Notes: a model not told the origin generated them from the sequence alone. A stretch of DNA of 64,000 nt from Vulcanimicrobiota bacterium (GCA_019637395.1 JAHBVR010000008.1:186001-250000); one strand, 5' to 3'; counted from the stretch's first letter, positions 41,814 through 51,510 are shown. A program made the numbers and translations.

Positions 41814-43333
41814 TAGCGAATCTCCATCTGCCCGTTGCTGGAGGAGGGGAAGAGCGGGGGAGGAAAAAACCCGGAGTTAGGATCTGTAACCAGGCGAAAG
41901 GTGCCGGTTCCCGTGGGGTGAGTGAAGCCGGACGGATCGTCGTTGGCGTAGGATTGGGTAACCCACTGCCGGCGGGAGATGACGCTGCCGAAGACCTCCA
42001 GCCCGCCCCTTCCCCGACTCCTATCCCAGTGGCTTTCCGCATAGAATTTCTCGCTGGTGAAAATATTGGCGTAAAGGCGTAAAATGTTGCCGGTGCGGGG
42101 CAGTACATCTACGTCGTCGGTGATTTTCACCGAGCTGGCGATCAACCCCAGATTATCCCGTCTGGAACGGGGCTTGTCCCCCGGGACCGTATCCTGGCGC
42201 AGGAGATGGCCCGTGATTTCGATGTCTTTATGGTTGGAAAAATCGGTGGCCAGGGTGTTAGGACCGCGCACCGTGCCGTTGACCGCGCTGATCCCGCCGC
42301 TGGCGTAAAGCACCCCGGTCCCTTCATTGGGCACCACCGTCTGGACGGAGCCCTGCTCCACCAGCCGGGAGCCTACCGGCGCGGGTCCCACGGCAGACTC
42401 CGTGACGCGAGTCACTTTGGTGGTCACGCCTCCCTGGGTGATCGTGTAAACCGAATTCCCCAGCAGATCGACGCTCAACACCAGCGAATCGACGGTCCCC
42501 TGGATGTAGATGCCGCCGCCGGGATTCACCGATACGCCGGCCGGCGGGCTGTTGGGGAGCACGCTACCGTAGGCCGCATTGGCGTATGGGATAGGGCTGG
42601 CCGGCAAGGCCATGGACGAGGCGCCGGTCGAAAATCCCGACTTGCCCAGACTGCTCATTTTCGCATACTGCTCCTGGGTGCTGGGCGGGGTCCCGGCTCC
42701 CACGTAGTCGATCCCGTCTCCCGCCCCGGTGGTTCCGGCTGAGGTCACCATTCCCAAAAAGCCTTTGATCTCCGGGTGCTCCGAGAAGTAGCTGCTGGGT
42801 ATGGACAGGCGGACAAACCCGTTGGTTCGGAAGGAACCGTCTACCGCTGTCTGCTCGGGACGTAGAATAAAGCTCGAGTAATCGTCAGCCGGACTCTGGT
42901 CGGTGAAGGCCGCGTATTTGGCAAAACTTACGCCCGCTTGCAACCAGCATAAGACCTTACGCTTGGGAATTTGATCCCAGAGGGCGGTGGATTCAATTTT
43001 ATACATGCGCAGACCGGTCGCCGGGTTGGGAGGAGTCGAGGGGTCGGCGGTGATCACGGCCGACCAGTTCCAACTACCCAGGCTGCCGCTACGAGTCGTA
43101 CTGACGGTGGTGAGCGGTTCCAAATCGTGCTTGAGATGGTAGGAGATCCAGGCCATGCAATCGCGCACCCCGGCCTCGCACACTTGGGAACCTTCCACGT
43201 CACGGCGAGCCAACCGCAGCGAAGTGGCCTCGCTGGGCAAAAGATCCAGCAGGATGGAAGCAGCCGTGCCTGCCACCACCGCAAAAAAGAGCGTCATCAG
43301 CAGCGCGGAGCCGCTCTTCTTGTTCTTCTTCAT
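41792..43333 (-). CDS. PilX-like pilus-assembly protein
   Basis: 513 residues. The N-terminus KKNKKSGSALLMTLFFAVVAGTAASILLDLL resembles PilX (GSALLMTL then a hydrophobic helix) and lacks the +5 Glu, as some PilX proteins do. A large C-terminal region of Gly/Ser/Thr-rich beta repeats (GVTTKVTRVTESAVGPAPVGSRL) suggests an extracellular beta-helix or adhesin tip. First gene of the minor-pilin operon. No Shine-Dalgarno site precedes ATG 43333; the promoter lies 12 bases before it. Confidence 0.72.
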   Translation of the reverse strand: MKKNKKSGSALLMTLFFAVVAGTAASILLDLLPSEATSLRLARRDVEGSQVCEAGVRDCMAWISYHLKHDLEPLTTVSTTRSGSLGSWNWSAVITADPSTPPNPATGLRMYKIESTALWDQIPKRKVLCWLQAGVSFAKYAAFTDQSPADDYSSFILRPEQTAVDGSFRTNGFVRLSIPSSYFSEHPEIKGFLGMVTSAGTTGAGDGIDYVGAGTPPSTQEQYAKMSSLGKSGFSTGASSMALPASPIPYANAAYGSVLPNSPPAGVSVNPGGGIYIQGTVDSLVLSVDLLGNSVYTITQGGVTTKVTRVTESAVGPAPVGSRLVEQGSVQTVVPNEGTGVLYASGGISAVNGTVRGPNTLATDFSNHKDIEITGHLLRQDTVPGDKPRSRRDNLGLIASSVKITDDVDVLPRTGNILRLYANIFTSEKFYAESHWDRSRGRGGLEVFGSVISRRQWVTQSYANDDPSGFTHPTGTGTFRLVTDPNSGFFPPPLFPSSSNGQMEIRYWKETPL

Positions 43334-43345
43334 AATCTGGGAGAT

Positions 43346-43375
43346 AGAATATCATTTAGGTAGACCGTTTACCAA
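43346..43375 (-). promoter_or_regulatory. promoter of the pseudopilin operon
   Basis: Minus-strand TTGGTA (43375-43370), 18-base spacer, extended -10 TG-A-TATTCT (43354-43346). The predicted leader is only about six bases. Confidence 0.55.
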
Positions 43376-43418
43376 GTGGCCTTGGAGGAACCGAAGCCGG
43401 TGACACAAACAGCCCTAA

Positions 43419-45128
43419 ATGTACCAGTGGGCTTTGCACTGTGAGAATCCCGAGGGCGGGCGCCGGGAGTTCGGATTGAACCAACCGCGCTTCACGGTGG
43501 GGCGGGGGGCCGCCGCCGACGAGGGGGTGGCTCATCTGTGCCTGACTGGCGACAGCCTGGTCTCGCGCCAACACTTTGAAGTCATTCCGGCCGCGGGCGG
43601 AGCGATCATTCGGCGACTGGCCAGCGGTCGCAACCCGATTTTCTACCAGGGTCAGGAAAGCGACGAGTTCACTTTGCCTCCCGGGGAAAGTTTCGTCGTG
43701 GGCCAGACGCGCTGTACCCTGGCGCGCAGCGAAGCCTCGCTGGCCACCGTACTCAATGAATTCACCCTCATGGGCCCGGGTCGCGAACAGGCCCGCCAGC
43801 GCAGTAGCTACGAATGCTTTCAGGCGCTCATGCGCATGCTGCCGGAGTTGCGCCGGGCCGCCGACATCGAAACGGTCTGGACCACCTCGCTGGGAGTGCT
43901 GCGCACGCTGTTACCGGAGGCTTCCTGCGTCATGGTGTTGGATGGCGAGCGGGTGGTGGAGACTCTGCCGGCCGGTAAAGCGGCCCAGGCCAGCAAGCGA
44001 CTGGTGGCCCGCGCTCATCAGCAGAAATGCACCGTCACCCATTGTTGGGACGAGACCACGGCGGGCGAAGCCACCGTGCTCGAACAGGTCAGCTGGGCGG
44101 TGGCCTCGCCGGTCGAGCAGCAGACCTTTTACGCGATGGGCAGCGCCAGTCCCCAGGACCTGGAAGGGAAAGCGGTGCTCATCGACGTGGTGGCCGAAAC
44201 GGTGGCCCACTACCTGGCTCTCCAGCAGTTTCAGCGCTTGCAGTCGCAGGTTGGGCAATTCTTTTCACCGGTGCTGCGCCGGCTCCTGAGCGAGCAGGAC
44301 TTCCGCGAAGTGCTCAAGCCGAGACGCGCCGAGGTCACCGTGCTCTTTTTCGATCTGCGCGGCTTTTCCATGGCCACCGAGACGGCCGAGCAGGAATCGC
44401 TGGACATTTTCCTCCAGCACCACGAGATCCTGACCAATGTCATGACCGAGATCACCGAGTGCATCTTCGAGCGCGAGGGGGTGGTGATCGATTATCAGGG
44501 CGATGCCATCCTGGCTTGCTGGGGCGCCCCTCATCCGCGTCCGGATCACGCCCTGCAGGCGGTGGAGGCGGCTCGCGCTATTCTGGCCCGAGTCTACGCT
44601 ATGGATCTGCCCTTCAAGTCGCAGAAGGGTGGGCGCAACCTGCGCTGCGGGCTGGGGCTGGGTTCGGGCGAAGTGATCGCCGGCCAGATCGGCGCGCGCG
44701 ATCAGACTAAATTCGGCATCATGGGCAAGGTGGTCAACTATGCTTCTCGCCTGGAAGGCCTGACCAAGCAACTGGGTGTACCCATGCTGATCAATGGAGA
44801 GCTCTATCGCCAGCTCCCGCAGGAGCAGGTGCATTGCCGGTGTATCGGCAAGATTCGGCCGGCCGGCGTACGCGAGGCCAGTGCCATTTACGAGGTGGTG
44901 GTGCCGGTTGAACACGGAGGTTCCGGCCTGTCGCCTGAAGAGAGCGCCGCCTATTCCAAGGCCTACGACGCTTATTGTGAGGGGGACTTCCGTAGCGGAC
45001 TGCAGCATTTACGCCAGGTGCCCCTGGAGGATCCCATCGGCAGCTTCCTGATGCGCGAAATCCTCAACCGCCAGGACGATGAATTGCCGCGGACTTGGGA
45101 CGGAGTGCTCGAGTTTCGCAGCAAATAG
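43419..45128 (+). CDS. FHA-GAF-class III adenylate cyclase
   Basis: 569 residues. An FHA phosphopeptide-binding domain (residues about 20-95, FTVGRG...SLVSRQHFEV) is followed by a GAF-like region (about 130-270) and a class III nucleotide cyclase domain (about 300-480). The cyclase keeps both metal Asp residues (LFFDLRGFS and DYQGDAILACWG) and the transition-state Asn-Arg pair in VVNYASRLEG, so it should be active. Substrate-specifying residues read as adenylate-type, with some uncertainty. A short TPR-like tail follows (YSKAYDAYCEGDFRSGLQHL). It would link serine/threonine phosphorylation to cAMP. No Shine-Dalgarno site at ATG 43419. Convergent with the HD-GYP gene. Confidence 0.88.
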   Translation: MYQWALHCENPEGGRREFGLNQPRFTVGRGAAADEGVAHLCLTGDSLVSRQHFEVIPAAGGAIIRRLASGRNPIFYQGQESDEFTLPPGESFVVGQTRCTLARSEASLATVLNEFTLMGPGREQARQRSSYECFQALMRMLPELRRAADIETVWTTSLGVLRTLLPEASCVMVLDGERVVETLPAGKAAQASKRLVARAHQQKCTVTHCWDETTAGEATVLEQVSWAVASPVEQQTFYAMGSASPQDLEGKAVLIDVVAETVAHYLALQQFQRLQSQVGQFFSPVLRRLLSEQDFREVLKPRRAEVTVLFFDLRGFSMATETAEQESLDIFLQHHEILTNVMTEITECIFEREGVVIDYQGDAILACWGAPHPRPDHALQAVEAARAILARVYAMDLPFKSQKGGRNLRCGLGLGSGEVIAGQIGARDQTKFGIMGKVVNYASRLEGLTKQLGVPMLINGELYRQLPQEQVHCRCIGKIRPAGVREASAIYEVVVPVEHGGSGLSPEESAAYSKAYDAYCEGDFRSGLQHLRQVPLEDPIGSFLMREILNRQDDELPRTWDGVLEFRSK

Positions 45129-45153
45129 AGTGTGAAAGGTTCCGTTGGAGCGG

Positions 45154-47868
45154 CTACATGCCGTTGATTTTGTCCAGCAGATCCTGCAGAAGGGTGCCGT
45201 CCTCGGGATAGTTGGCGGTGTGGGCGCTGCACTTGAGCACGAAGCTCTCGTCCTGGGCGAACTTTTCCTGGGCCAGGCGGGCGTTCAAACTGGTGAGCAA
45301 TTTATCGGTAGCTTCCGGCGGAGAACCGTAGAGCCCCAACAAGAAGCAGTCATTCCGGTAATATACGACGATATCCTCAGGGCGAGAGCGCCGTTCCAGT
45401 ACCAGCGCCACCCGGCGCAAAACTTCGGCGGCCAGCGGGCGCCCCCACTTTTCGCCGATTTCCTCAAAGCGCTCCAGGCGCAGCAGGCACAGGCAGAAAG
45501 GGGCGCCGTTGCGCACGGCCAGGGCGAAAAGGTGGTTGGCGGTGCGCAAGGCCGTCTGCACATCCGTCAGGCCGGTCACCGGGTCCCGGGCCGAGGAGCG
45601 GCGCACCGCCGTGTCTCGGCCCAGCCGGTTGAGAATGCGACTGCCCAGGCGGGCGGCGTCCAGCGGTTTGCAGAGCACGTCATCGGCTCCCGCTTCCAAA
45701 GCCCGCTGGTAGGTTTCCGTATCTTCGTGGCTGGTCAGCACCAGGATGGGCAGACGCGAGTGATGGGGGTCGCTGCGCAGCACTTTGCAAATATCGACAC
45801 CGCTGACCAGCGGCATCTCCCAGTCGAGCAGCAGCACGTCCGGCGGTGATTCGGCCAGCGTGTACCAAAGCTTGAGCGGATCGCGCAATACTTGCGTCTG
45901 AAAGCCCTGACCGGCCAGGCTGCGGCCCAGCACTTTTAAGGAAATGGGATCGTCATCTAGCGCGAGTACGCGGTGGACCCGCTGGTCCTGGCGCGAAAGG
46001 CGTTCCTCGATGGCGTCGAAAACGGCCGAGGCAGGCATGGGTTTGTGCAGGTAAACGGCCCCGCCGCGCCGAGCTACGTCCAGGCGCTTGCTGAAGACTC
46101 CCTCGGAGCTGAGCACCACCAGCGGCACGGTCGGATGTTCCTGGCAGAACCAGTCGAGAAACTCATCGGTATCGGGCTGAGCCACTTCCAGGATGAGCAT
46201 CTCGGGCACGCGAATTTGCACCGCCTGGCGGGCGGCCGCGATATCCTGGGCTTCGACGGTGGTGAGGCCGCGGTTGAAGGCCTCCACCACCAGCGTTTCG
46301 CGTTGATAGGGATCGGGATCGACCAGCAAGATGGTATTGACACCGGCGCTGGCTTCTTCGTCCGGCTTCTCCTCGGTCAGGGCCCGCTCCACGTCGGCCA
46401 GCAACGCGGCCAGGCGCGGAGCCTGTTCGGAAAGCAGATCGGGGCGCTTGAAATGGCCCCCCAGTCGCCGAATCGAATCGACGCCGATACCCAACGAACC
46501 CAGCAGGCCGGTCAAGCGCCGGGCGGCGTTGAGAGCCTCGCTGCGCCTTGCGTAGTTGAGCTCCTCGCCGCGCGCCAGCCCTTCGATGGCTTTCTGCAGT
46601 GGGCCCAGCAACTCGCGGCCCTGGGCGCGGGTCTGCACCACCAGCTCGACCTCGTCCTCCAGTTCCGGCTCGGGTTCGGCGGTGGGTTGGTAGCGCGCGC
46701 GGATTTCTTCGATTTTGGGACGTAGTGCTACGAATGCTTTCGATACATTCGGGTCGAAGTGCGAGCCGCCTTCCTGGGAAATCAGCTCCATGGCCCGATC
46801 GATGCTCCAGGCGTTCTTGTAACGGCGTTCGGTGGTCAAGGCGTCGAAAACGTCGGCCACGGCCACGATACGCCCGGCTAGAGGGATGCTCTCGCCCGCC
46901 AGCTTGTGCGGGTAACCGGTGCCGTCCCACTTCTCATGGTGAGTCAGGGCAACCTCGGCCGCCAGCACGATTACGGGGCTGCTGGAGTTGGCTAGAATTT
47001 TGGCGCCGATGATGGTGTGCTGCTTCATCACTTCGCGTTCGTATTCGGTGAAACGTCCGGGCTTGAGCAGAATGCTGTCGGGAATGCCCACCTTGCCGAC
47101 GTCGTGCAACTGGCTGGCCATCTTCAAACGGTTGGCCTGAGCCCGGGACATCCCCATGTGTAAGGCGATGGCTTCGCAGTAATGGCTGACTCGTTGGACG
47201 TGTTCACCCCCTTCGTCATCGCGGAACTCGGCCGCGCGTGAGAGCTTGTAGATGGTTTCTTGAGCCGATTCGGCCAGCATGCGATTGGCCTTGCGCAACT
47301 CGTCGGACTTGCCTTCGAGGGCCGCCGCGTTCTGGGCCCGCTCCAGGAATACCGAGACCATGTCGGCGATGATTCCCAGTAGTTGCAGGTCGGTTTCCAG
47401 AAAGCGCCCGGCTTTGACCATGCTGTCCAGATAGAGGACCCCCACCAACTGGTTCTGGCTGAGCAGCGGGTGAATCATGACCGAGCGGATGCCGGTCAAA
47501 ATAACGCTGTCGGAGGCTGAGCCCGAATCGACGTCGAGCATCAGCACCGGCTTGCGCTCGCTCAGGCACTTTTGGAACATGGTGCGGCTATACTTGAAGC
47601 TGCTGCCGGCCGGATGGACGGAGCGATCAAGAGCAACTTCCTGGGAAAACTCGCCGCCTGGAGTCAGTAGCTGAACAAAGCCGCGGTCGCCGTTGAGCGC
47701 GGTTAAAAGTTCCGAGAGCACGGAGCTCAGGCCGGTTTGAATGTCCTGGGTGGAATTGAGAGCCCGGCTGACCACGGAGAGCATGGCCATCTTCTGGACT
47801 TCTTCCGCTGAAAGACTTTTAAGTGCGCCCGCCCGAACTTCTTCTTCTTGTGCTGCCAAACGCGTCAC
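45154..47868 (-). CDS. GAF-HD-GYP protein with two receiver domains and degenerate GGDEF
   Basis: 904 residues. Domain order: GAF (about 30-185), HD-GYP c-di-GMP phosphodiesterase (about 200-390, HDVGKVGIPD, HHEKWDGTGYP), helical hinge, a receiver-like domain that lacks the phosphoacceptor Asp (LILEVAQPD, about 505-620), an intact receiver (VLALDDDP, DVLLLDWEMP, LTSHED, CKPLD, about 635-755) and a GGDEF-like domain with the signature replaced by YRNDCF, so inactive. It should hydrolyse c-di-GMP under control of GAF and receiver. GTG 47868 is predicted; no clear Shine-Dalgarno site. It lies 26 bases downstream of the lipoprotein gene. Confidence 0.9.
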   Translation of the reverse strand: MTRLAAQEEEVRAGALKSLSAEEVQKMAMLSVVSRALNSTQDIQTGLSSVLSELLTALNGDRGFVQLLTPGGEFSQEVALDRSVHPAGSSFKYSRTMFQKCLSERKPVLMLDVDSGSASDSVILTGIRSVMIHPLLSQNQLVGVLYLDSMVKAGRFLETDLQLLGIIADMVSVFLERAQNAAALEGKSDELRKANRMLAESAQETIYKLSRAAEFRDDEGGEHVQRVSHYCEAIALHMGMSRAQANRLKMASQLHDVGKVGIPDSILLKPGRFTEYEREVMKQHTIIGAKILANSSSPVIVLAAEVALTHHEKWDGTGYPHKLAGESIPLAGRIVAVADVFDALTTERRYKNAWSIDRAMELISQEGGSHFDPNVSKAFVALRPKIEEIRARYQPTAEPEPELEDEVELVVQTRAQGRELLGPLQKAIEGLARGEELNYARRSEALNAARRLTGLLGSLGIGVDSIRRLGGHFKRPDLLSEQAPRLAALLADVERALTEEKPDEEASAGVNTILLVDPDPYQRETLVVEAFNRGLTTVEAQDIAAARQAVQIRVPEMLILEVAQPDTDEFLDWFCQEHPTVPLVVLSSEGVFSKRLDVARRGGAVYLHKPMPASAVFDAIEERLSRQDQRVHRVLALDDDPISLKVLGRSLAGQGFQTQVLRDPLKLWYTLAESPPDVLLLDWEMPLVSGVDICKVLRSDPHHSRLPILVLTSHEDTETYQRALEAGADDVLCKPLDAARLGSRILNRLGRDTAVRRSSARDPVTGLTDVQTALRTANHLFALAVRNGAPFCLCLLRLERFEEIGEKWGRPLAAEVLRRVALVLERRSRPEDIVVYYRNDCFLLGLYGSPPEATDKLLTSLNARLAQEKFAQDESFVLKCSAHTANYPEDGTLLQDLLDKINGM

Positions 47869-47894
47869 CTCGTGGGTCGAATCCCGCCTTTGTT

Positions 47895-49082
47895 CTACGG
47901 GCCCTCTAAATACACCTCGACTTGTTTCACCGTCGATTCAGGAAGTGGAAAATTTGGATCGTAAGACTGCTCCAGATACAGGTTCAGGCCTTTGAGCTCC
48001 ACCTTGGCGTAGCGGTGCGCCCGGCCATCTTCTCCTGTTTCTGGAGATCCGAATTCAACGGGTAAATTGGGTATCACCCGTAGCAGTTCCTCCAGGTCGG
48101 ACCCGGGCCCAATCCCTTCCTGGGTCCGATAGTGGGTGTCGGTGGTGGAGGCCCGCACCAGCGTGCCCCCTTCGGTGAAAGTGAGCGAAAGTCCGGGAAC
48201 GGCGTCGATGGTGAACTGGCCTCTGGTCTCGGTGGGCCGCAACTGAAAGCTCATGCGCAGGAACTGCTCGCCCATGCCCAGTTGGAAGGCGCCCAGCGCC
48301 TGTCCCGGACGGATCAGCACTTCGCTGACGAAGCGCGAGCTGTAGGTGGGAGCCTTGCGGCGTTCGCGTTCTTCTGCTTCGCGTTTGGCCTTTTCATCGA
48401 GCCGGGCGATCCAGAGCCGCCCCTCCATTTCCAGGGCGTTGGAAGCGGGCTTGCCCAGAACCCCCTGCTGAAGCAGTTTGTAGGCCTCGGAGTGCACGTG
48501 CTGCTGGGAGGGACGGTGCTTAAGGTAAGCCAGTCCCAGGCCGATCAAAGATTCGGCGTCGTTGGGATGGCGGACCAGGTAGGATTGCAGTTCGGCCACG
48601 TCGCCATCCCCTTGCTGCAATCGCCGTACCGCCATGTCGCGAGCGGACATGGTCAGAATCACTCGAGTGCGCTTCAAGACCAGAATGCGATCGTGAGATT
48701 CGACCAACAAGTCACCGCTCATGGCTTCACCGCGCATGCCCACCAATTGTTGCACGCTGGCGCTGGCCAGCAAGGGGTCGAAAAAAACGTCCAGGTTGAG
48801 CGGCTTGAAGCCCGGACAGCGATTGACTTCGAGCACTATATAGTAGTGGCCCCGGTGCACCCAGCCCCGTCCCGTGGCCCAGCGCCGGCCATCATTCTGA
48901 GTCAGGCGCGCCTCCACCAGGGCTCCGTCAGGCAAGGTGGTGTCGCCCTCCACCGTGAGCAGTTCGTTGCGATCGTTGGTGAGCCGGACCTCCAGCCGGA
49001 TGGGTTTCACCCAGGTCAAATGACAGCCGGCCAGGGCCAGCCAGATCCAGGTTAGCAATGCCCCCCGCCGAAAATGTCTCAC
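47895..49082 (-). CDS. lipoprotein with TPR-like region, unknown function
   Basis: 395 residues from GTG 49082. The N-terminus RHFRRGALLTWIWLALAGC is a lipoprotein signal with Cys after LALAG. A beta-rich region (RLEVRLTNDRNELLTVEGDTTLPDG) precedes a short TPR-like helix pair (DVAELQSYLVRHPNDAESLIGLGLAYLKH) and a second beta region. The frame is open further to 49193 but that part would overlap the divergent TPR gene and break the signal. First gene of the operon with the HD-GYP regulator, so it may sense envelope state for it; this is inference. Confidence 0.7.
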   Translation of the reverse strand: MRHFRRGALLTWIWLALAGCHLTWVKPIRLEVRLTNDRNELLTVEGDTTLPDGALVEARLTQNDGRRWATGRGWVHRGHYYIVLEVNRCPGFKPLNLDVFFDPLLASASVQQLVGMRGEAMSGDLLVESHDRILVLKRTRVILTMSARDMAVRRLQQGDGDVAELQSYLVRHPNDAESLIGLGLAYLKHRPSQQHVHSEAYKLLQQGVLGKPASNALEMEGRLWIARLDEKAKREAEERERRKAPTYSSRFVSEVLIRPGQALGAFQLGMGEQFLRMSFQLRPTETRGQFTIDAVPGLSLTFTEGGTLVRASTTDTHYRTQEGIGPGSDLEELLRVIPNLPVEFGSPETGEDGRAHRYAKVELKGLNLYLEQSYDPNFPLPESTVKQVEVYLEGP

Positions 49083-49160
49083 GTTCGCCGGTTTTCCACG
49101 AACAGAACCTGAAGCCTTGCGGCAAAGGGGGGATTTGGGTAGCTGGAGAAGCCCAGCCTT

Positions 49161-50654
49161 GTGTCGCAAGACCCTGAGTTCTTTTATACGCAAGCCGAGC
49201 GCCTGGTCTCGGACGGGAATTTTGCCGCCGCCGAGCTGATGCTCCGCCAGGCGGCTGAACTTGGGGGAACCAACCGGGTTTACGTAGCCGCCCTGGCCGC
49301 CCTGCTGAGTCTACAAGAAGGCCGCGCCGACGAGTCCCTTTCGTTGGTGGAGGAGCAGTTATCGCTGACGCCGGATGAACCCGCCTTGTTAGTGGCCAGG
49401 GCTATGGCCGCCAAGGCGACCGGCAAGCCCGAGCTGGCCGAAGAAAGTCTGCGCCAGGTGGTCAAGACCAATCCCAATCACGCCTATGCGCATCACAGTC
49501 TGGGCAAAGTGCTGGTGGAGGCGGGTAAGGCCAAGGAGGCGGAGACCCACGCCTGCAAAGCCTTCGCCCTGGTGCCTGACCAGCCGGACTATGCGCTGGC
49601 CGCAATCGAGCTTTTGGAGCAGGCCGGCAAATCCGACTATGCCTTCGAGGTGGCCAGTATCGGCGCATCTTTCTGCCCCCAGGATATGGAGCTGGTGCAG
49701 AAGGCGGTGGAAGGGGCGCTGGCTCGCGAGGAGCCGGATCGCGCCTGGGACGCTCTCCAGGAGTCGAATGATGAGTTGCCCTGGGTGCTCGGTTGGAAGG
49801 CCACCCTGCTCGACCACAATGGCGAAACCGAGAAGGCCGACCTGCTCCTGGAAACGGGTCGTGAACGATTCGGCGACGACCCGGACTTTCTCTTCCTGGA
49901 GGCGGCTATCTTTGTGCGCCGCCAGTTGAACCAGGAAGCGCTGGAGATGATCGAGCATTTGTTGATGCTCTGTCCCACTCACCGCGGCGCTCTGCGCTTG
50001 CGGGCTGATCTTTCGTTCGGCAGCCAGTCGACCGACGAAGCCCTGGCCGACCTGCAGGCGATGCTGGAGCTGGATGGTAGCGACGCCGCCGTGGCTGTCG
50101 AACTCACCTCCGCTTTTTATCGGGCCCGGCGCTACCGCGAAGCCCTGGATGTCTGCTTGGGATGGGTGGAGCGGGGCCAGGTCTTGCCGCCGCAGATGAC
50201 CGTCTATGTGGTGCTGAGCCACGCCGGACTGGCTGAACCGGAAGAAGCTCTGGAAAAATTGCCCAACATTCCAGCCGATCTGCTCATGGCCGCGGTCACC
50301 GAACTGGCCGCTTACGGCTGCTACAACGCGGCCGAACAGACCTTGCGGGATAAGCTGATGGAATTGCTGCCCCCCGAAGAACTCCAGGTGGCTGAAGAGC
50401 CCGAAGAGGTCGAAGAGGAGGAAGAAGTCGAGGACGTGGAGGAGGAAGCCCCGGAAGAGACTCCGCAACTGGAGGAAGGGCCGGTCGAAGAGGCTCCCAA
50501 GCAGAAGTTCGAGCTGCCGTTGGGGGGGACGCTGCTGGGTGAGTCCCCGGCCTACGACGAGGACGAAGAAGATGACGAGGTCTGGGTCGAAATCGACGAA
50601 GAGACGGGCGAAGAGTATGTCTGGGTCGAGGAAGACGAAGATGAGGACGAATGA
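49161..50654 (+). CDS. TPR protein with acidic C-terminal tail
   Basis: 497 residues, GTG 49161 (GGAGAA is about 12 bases upstream). Residues about 5-385 are tetratricopeptide repeats (NHAYAHHSLGKVLVEAGKAKEAETHACKAFAL and similar), ending with DELGDAVAVEL-type helices. Residues about 405-497 are very acidic (EEEEVEDVEEEAPEE ... YVWVEEDEDEDE). No signal peptide. A cytoplasmic protein-protein scaffold is likely. Its stop overlaps the DHH gene start as ATGA. Confidence 0.8.
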   Translation: MSQDPEFFYTQAERLVSDGNFAAAELMLRQAAELGGTNRVYVAALAALLSLQEGRADESLSLVEEQLSLTPDEPALLVARAMAAKATGKPELAEESLRQVVKTNPNHAYAHHSLGKVLVEAGKAKEAETHACKAFALVPDQPDYALAAIELLEQAGKSDYAFEVASIGASFCPQDMELVQKAVEGALAREEPDRAWDALQESNDELPWVLGWKATLLDHNGETEKADLLLETGRERFGDDPDFLFLEAAIFVRRQLNQEALEMIEHLLMLCPTHRGALRLRADLSFGSQSTDEALADLQAMLELDGSDAAVAVELTSAFYRARRYREALDVCLGWVERGQVLPPQMTVYVVLSHAGLAEPEEALEKLPNIPADLLMAAVTELAAYGCYNAAEQTLRDKLMELLPPEELQVAEEPEEVEEEEEVEDVEEEAPEETPQLEEGPVEEAPKQKFELPLGGTLLGESPAYDEDEEDDEVWVEIDEETGEEYVWVEEDEDEDE

Positions 50655-51436
50655 ACTTTAGCCACGTTCTCTATCATGCTAATTGCGCCGATGGTTTTGG
50701 CGCCGCCTACGCCGCCTGGACGGTGCTCGGGGAGGCGGCCGAATATCTGCCGGTGCGCCACGGAGAGCCGCCGCCCGAGTTACCGGGGGAGGCCCGCGTG
50801 GCCATTCTGGATTTCAGTTACGATCGCCGGACTTTGCTGGAGATACAGGGCCGGGTCCAGGACTTTTTGGTGCTGGACCACCATAAGAGCGCCCGGGATG
50901 ATCTGCGGGACCTGAGCTGGGCTCGTTTTGACCTGGATAAGTCCGGGGCCCGGCTGGCCTGGGAATACTGGCGTCCCGGCGAAACTTTGCCGGAGTTACT
51001 GGCTTATATCGAGGATCGCGACCTGTGGCGCTGGGCTTTGCCGGACAGCCGCGAAGTTTCCTTGGCCCTGCAGTGCTATCCCCAGGATTTTGTCCGGTGG
51101 TCGAACCTGTCGGTGGACGATTTGCGCAGCCAGGGCCGGGCTATCCTGACTTTTCAAAATCAACAGATCGCTCGCGCCGTCAGCCGGGCGCGCTTCCAAC
51201 CGGTGGGCGCGTATAGTGTGCCCACCGTCAATTCCTGTCTCTTTCAAAGCGAGATCGGGGATGAGCTGTGCCGGCTTCACCCCGAGGCCCCTTTCTCAGC
51301 GGTCTATTACTTGAATCAACACGGCAAGCAGGCCTGGTCGCTGCGTTCCATTGGGGAGTTCGACGTGGCCGAAGTGGCTCGGGACTTTGGCGGAGGAGGT
51401 CATCGCAACGCGGCCGGATTTGGACGCGACATTTGA
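50651..51436 (+). CDS. DHH-family phosphoesterase
   Basis: 261 residues. DHH/DHHA1 enzymes hydrolyse short oligonucleotides, cyclic dinucleotides or single-stranded DNA ends. The metal motifs are HANCADGFGAAYAAW, ILDFSY, LVLDHHKSA (the DHH itself) and a C-terminal DHHA1 motif FGGGGHRNAAGF. At 261 residues it resembles the small oligoribonuclease/exopolyphosphatase-like group rather than RecJ. ATG overlaps the preceding TPR stop as ATGA. Confidence 0.9.
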   Translation: MNFSHVLYHANCADGFGAAYAAWTVLGEAAEYLPVRHGEPPPELPGEARVAILDFSYDRRTLLEIQGRVQDFLVLDHHKSARDDLRDLSWARFDLDKSGARLAWEYWRPGETLPELLAYIEDRDLWRWALPDSREVSLALQCYPQDFVRWSNLSVDDLRSQGRAILTFQNQQIARAVSRARFQPVGAYSVPTVNSCLFQSEIGDELCRLHPEAPFSAVYYLNQHGKQAWSLRSIGEFDVAEVARDFGGGGHRNAAGFGRDI

Positions 51437-51483
51437 GACATTTGGGGTATGACAAGGATAAGCAATAAAAAAGGGAGAGGTTG

Positions 51484-51510
51484 ATGGGAACCGAAAAGCG
51501 CGCCCCGTGA
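51484..51510 (+). CDS. possible 8-residue leader peptide
   Basis: AGGGAGAGG lies three bases before ATG 51484, which opens MGTEKRAP and stops at TGA 51508-51510. The stop overlaps GTG 51507 of the next gene as GTGA. The Shine-Dalgarno match is far better than anything directly before GTG 51507, so this mini-ORF probably delivers ribosomes to it. Confidence 0.45.
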   Translation: MGTEKRAP

